Source of the DNA: Acidobacteriaceae bacterium
GTDB taxonomy: Bacteria > Acidobacteriota > Terriglobia > Terriglobales > Acidobacteriaceae
DNA length: 8,034 nucleotides
Direction of reading: 5' to 3'
Assembly (NCBI GenBank): GCA_003164255.1
Contig: PLST01000542.1
Span: 8,162 to 16,195 of the forward strand
Below the pieces are notes generated by a model that was given only the letters and a program-made list of their open reading frames with translations, did no database searches and was not told the origin of the DNA. Position numbers and translations under genes: made by a program. Positions 6,682 to 8,034 of the stretch are shown here, piece by piece (within the stretch, counting starts at the first letter, position 1; every line of letters starts with the position of its first letter).

Positions 6682-7711
6682 CCTCTCCTCCGTTGCGCTT
6701 CTTGCCGCCAGTGCTCTGCTGGCGGCCAGCGCCTTTGCTGCAACACCCGCAAAAGGTGTTCAGGTTGTCCTCGACCAGACCCAGAGCCGCGTCGATGTCA
6801 CAATCGACGGCCAGCCGTTCACCTCCTATATTTGGCCGGCGACACTCAAGAAACCCGTCCTTTATCCGATCCGGGATTCCGACGGCGTCACGCTCACACG
6901 CGGATTTCCGCCGGGGCCCGGTGAACGTGTTGACCATCCGCATCACGTCGGCCTCTGGTTCAACTATGCGAGGGTCAACAACTTCGATTTCTGGAACAAC
7001 TCCGAGGCGATCAAGCCCGAAAATCACGCCAGGATGGGCACCATCGTCTTTGACAAAATACTCTCCGCCAAAAGCGGCCGGAAGGGTGAGTTGACCACCC
7101 TGTCTACCTGGATCGACGGCAACAAGCACCCCATCCTCGAAGAAACAACGCACTTCGTTTTCTCCGGCAACAGCGGAACCCGCGTGATTGACCGTATCGC
7201 TACCCTCAAAGCTCTCGACCATGTCGTGTTCGAGGACGAGAAGGATGGAATGCTTGGGCTTCGCGTGGCCAGTTGGCTCGAGTCTCCAACCGCAAAGGAT
7301 GCAGTATTCACTGACTCGCACGGCGTGCAAACCAAAACCGGCGCCGCATCGCCGGACGCGACGGGTGAGTACCTGACCAGTGAAGGCGCCAAGGGCGATG
7401 CCGCATGGTCAACACGCGGCCGATGGTGCTCTCTCACGGGCCACAAGAACGGCCACACGGTCACCATCGCTATCTTCGATCAGCCGAAGAACCCCGGGTA
7501 TCCGACCACCTGGCACGCGCGCGGATACGGACTTTTTGCCGCCAATCCGCTGGGGATCAGCGTGTTTAACCCGAAGGAAAAGCCCTTGAATTTCACGCTG
7601 GAGAAGGGCCAGGCGGCCACCTTCCGCTACCGGATCGTGTTTTACACCCACGCGGCAACGCCTGATGAGCTGAACCACGAAGCCGACTCCTTTGCAACAG
7701 AATACAAGTAG
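6674..7711 (+). CDS. Secreted DUF6807 (PmoA-like) family protein
   Basis: A 345-residue protein with a Sec-type signal peptide (residues 1-22, hydrophobic core VALLAASALLAASAF, cleavage likely after AFA). The mature part matches the family once named 'methane oxygenase PmoA' and now called DUF6807. Recognisable blocks are YPIRDSDGVTLTRGFPPG (64-81), DHPHHVGLWFNY (87-98), a DGMLGLRVASWLESP region (191-205) and WHARGYGLFAANPLG (280-294). The histidine-rich DHPHH block is the best candidate for an active or metal site. The old name does not imply methane oxidation, and the protein shares nothing with membrane PmoA. ATG 6674 lies in the end of the upstream oxidoreductase gene, preceded by GGAGG (6661-6665) at 8-nt spacing, so the two genes are probably translationally coupled and their products likely act in one periplasmic pathway, perhaps on a glycoside. 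That role is inferred from neighbourhood only. Confidence 0.87.
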   Translation: MHSLSSVALLAASALLAASAFAATPAKGVQVVLDQTQSRVDVTIDGQPFTSYIWPATLKKPVLYPIRDSDGVTLTRGFPPGPGERVDHPHHVGLWFNYARVNNFDFWNNSEAIKPENHARMGTIVFDKILSAKSGRKGELTTLSTWIDGNKHPILEETTHFVFSGNSGTRVIDRIATLKALDHVVFEDEKDGMLGLRVASWLESPTAKDAVFTDSHGVQTKTGAASPDATGEYLTSEGAKGDAAWSTRGRWCSLTGHKNGHTVTIAIFDQPKNPGYPTTWHARGYGLFAANPLGISVFNPKEKPLNFTLEKGQAATFRYRIVFYTHAATPDELNHEADSFATEYK

Positions 7712-7795
7712 CCCATGCTGCACCCCGTTGCCCGCGGTAGGCGCGCCCGTCGTGGCTTCTACTCCGGTAAGGCCTTGAAATCAATCGGTCTTCAT

Positions 7796-7820
7796 CCCGG
7801 CGGCGTCCCCAGTCGCCGGG
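7796..7820. repeat. GC-rich hairpin downstream of the DUF6807 gene
   Basis: CCCGGCGGC (7796-7804) and GTCGCCGGG (7812-7820) form nine pairs, one of them G-T, around a 7-nt loop. It lies 84 nt after the DUF6807 stop and is followed by AAAAA rather than T on the + strand, so it is not a canonical terminator. Its right arm covers the place where a -35 for the rpmI promoter candidate would sit. It could act as a transcript-end structure for the upstream operon. Confidence 0.4.
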
Positions 7821-7832
7821 AAAAACGGCTTC

Positions 7833-7841
7833 TGGTATACT
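7833..7841 (+). promoter_or_regulatory. Extended -10 promoter candidate for rpmI
   Basis: TGG followed by TATACT (7836-7841) matches the extended -10 consensus TGn-TATAAT with one mismatch. No TTGACA-like -35 is present 17 bp upstream (TCGCCG at 7813-7818), which is common for extended -10 promoters. Transcription would begin near 7848, giving a leader of about 75 nt for rpmI. This would separate ribosomal protein transcription from the DUF6807 operon. Confidence 0.45.
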
Positions 7842-7847
7842 GATCGG

Positions 7848-7923
7848 AGCGCCTCGAGTGCGGGGAGGTCCCTGTCTCAAGGCCAACAGGACGGGCTTGC
7901 CCCAGTCCAAAAAAGAGAAGAAA
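7848..7923 (+). promoter_or_regulatory. Possible structured 5' leader of rpmI
   Basis: The predicted leader contains a hairpin GGAC-GGG (7889-7895) / CCC-CA-GTCC (7900-7908) with loop CTTG and a two-base CA bulge. A competing hairpin CCTGT (7871-7875) / ACAGG (7886-7890) shares two bases with it, so the two are mutually exclusive. Leaders of rpmI-rplT operons are known binding sites for ribosomal protein L20 in E. coli and Bacillus, so an autoregulatory role is plausible. No match to a known L20 leader class could be established by eye. Confidence 0.3.
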
Positions 7924-8034
7924 ATGCCCAAGTTGAAGACCCATACGGGCGCGGCCAAGCGCTTCAGCAAGACTGGCACCGGCAAAATCAAGCGGGGACA
8001 GACGAAGACGCGGCACATCCTTACTTCGAAGTCG
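7924..8034 (+). CDS. rpmI: 50S ribosomal protein L35, N-terminal part
   Basis: The first 37 codons are present and the gene leaves the window on the right; the family is usually about 65 residues. The start MPKLKTHTGAAKRFSKTGTGKIKR is the typical L35 N-terminus, with the conserved KTHTGAAKRF block and lysine/arginine-rich continuation for binding 23S rRNA. ATG 7924 is preceded by a purine-rich AGAGAAGAAA stretch, a weak ribosome binding site. In most bacteria the order is infC-rpmI-rplT; here infC is not immediately upstream, since the DUF6807 gene is. rplT would be expected just beyond the edge. Confidence 0.95.
   Translation, partial: MPKLKTHTGAAKRFSKTGTGKIKRGQTKTRHILTSKS

Noticed and set aside
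6674..7711. Reading the DUF6807 gene as a methane monooxygenase subunit
   Set aside because: The 'PmoA' name is a historical family label; the protein has a signal peptide and no multi-pass membrane segments, unlike true PmoA.
7593..8018. 141-codon - strand frame over rpmI and its leader
   Set aside because: It is antisense to the clear L35 coding sequence and to the structured leader.

Overview
The window looks like a GC-rich chromosomal segment of a Gram-negative-type bacterium. The best guess is Acidobacteriota, Terriglobia (subdivision 1). This is inferred from gene content: a Tat-exported Gfo/Idh/MocA oxidoreductase beside a DUF6807 protein, a stand-alone GspE-N/winged-helix/AAA+ ATPase, and palindromic intergenic elements. 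It was not confirmed by any search. No mobile element, CRISPR array, tRNA or rRNA was seen.

Left part (1-4893), nitrogen signalling plus an ATPase. The window opens inside a PII signal protein gene (glnB/glnK type, last 73 codons, + strand) that keeps the uridylylated tyrosine of the T-loop. A cUUCGg hairpin and a later T-run follow it. A 490-residue ATPase lies on the - strand and converges on the PII gene. It combines a GspE/MshEN-like N-terminus, a probable winged helix and an AAA+ module. A 308-bp divergent spacer separates it from glnD (+), which encodes the complete bifunctional uridylyltransferase/uridylyl-removing enzyme that modifies PII. Writer and target therefore sit about 2 kb apart, with the unrelated-looking ATPase between them.

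Middle (4894-5313), a 420-bp gene-free stretch. It holds two copies of a palindromic element, 86 bp apart. They share a 17-bp head and a 3' tail but have entirely different stem sequences. The first copy can also fold into a competing hairpin with downstream sequence.

Right part (5314-7711), a two-gene + strand operon. A Tat-signal Gfo/Idh/MocA-family oxidoreductase overlaps by 8 bp a secreted DUF6807 ('PmoA-like') protein, whose ribosome binding site lies inside the end of the first gene. Both products are predicted to be exported, suggesting a periplasmic carbohydrate-related step whose substrate cannot be read from the sequence.

Right edge (7712-8034). After a 212-bp spacer with a GC-rich hairpin, an extended -10 promoter candidate and a structured leader, rpmI (ribosomal protein L35) begins and runs off the window. 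infC, the usual upstream neighbour of rpmI, is not here.
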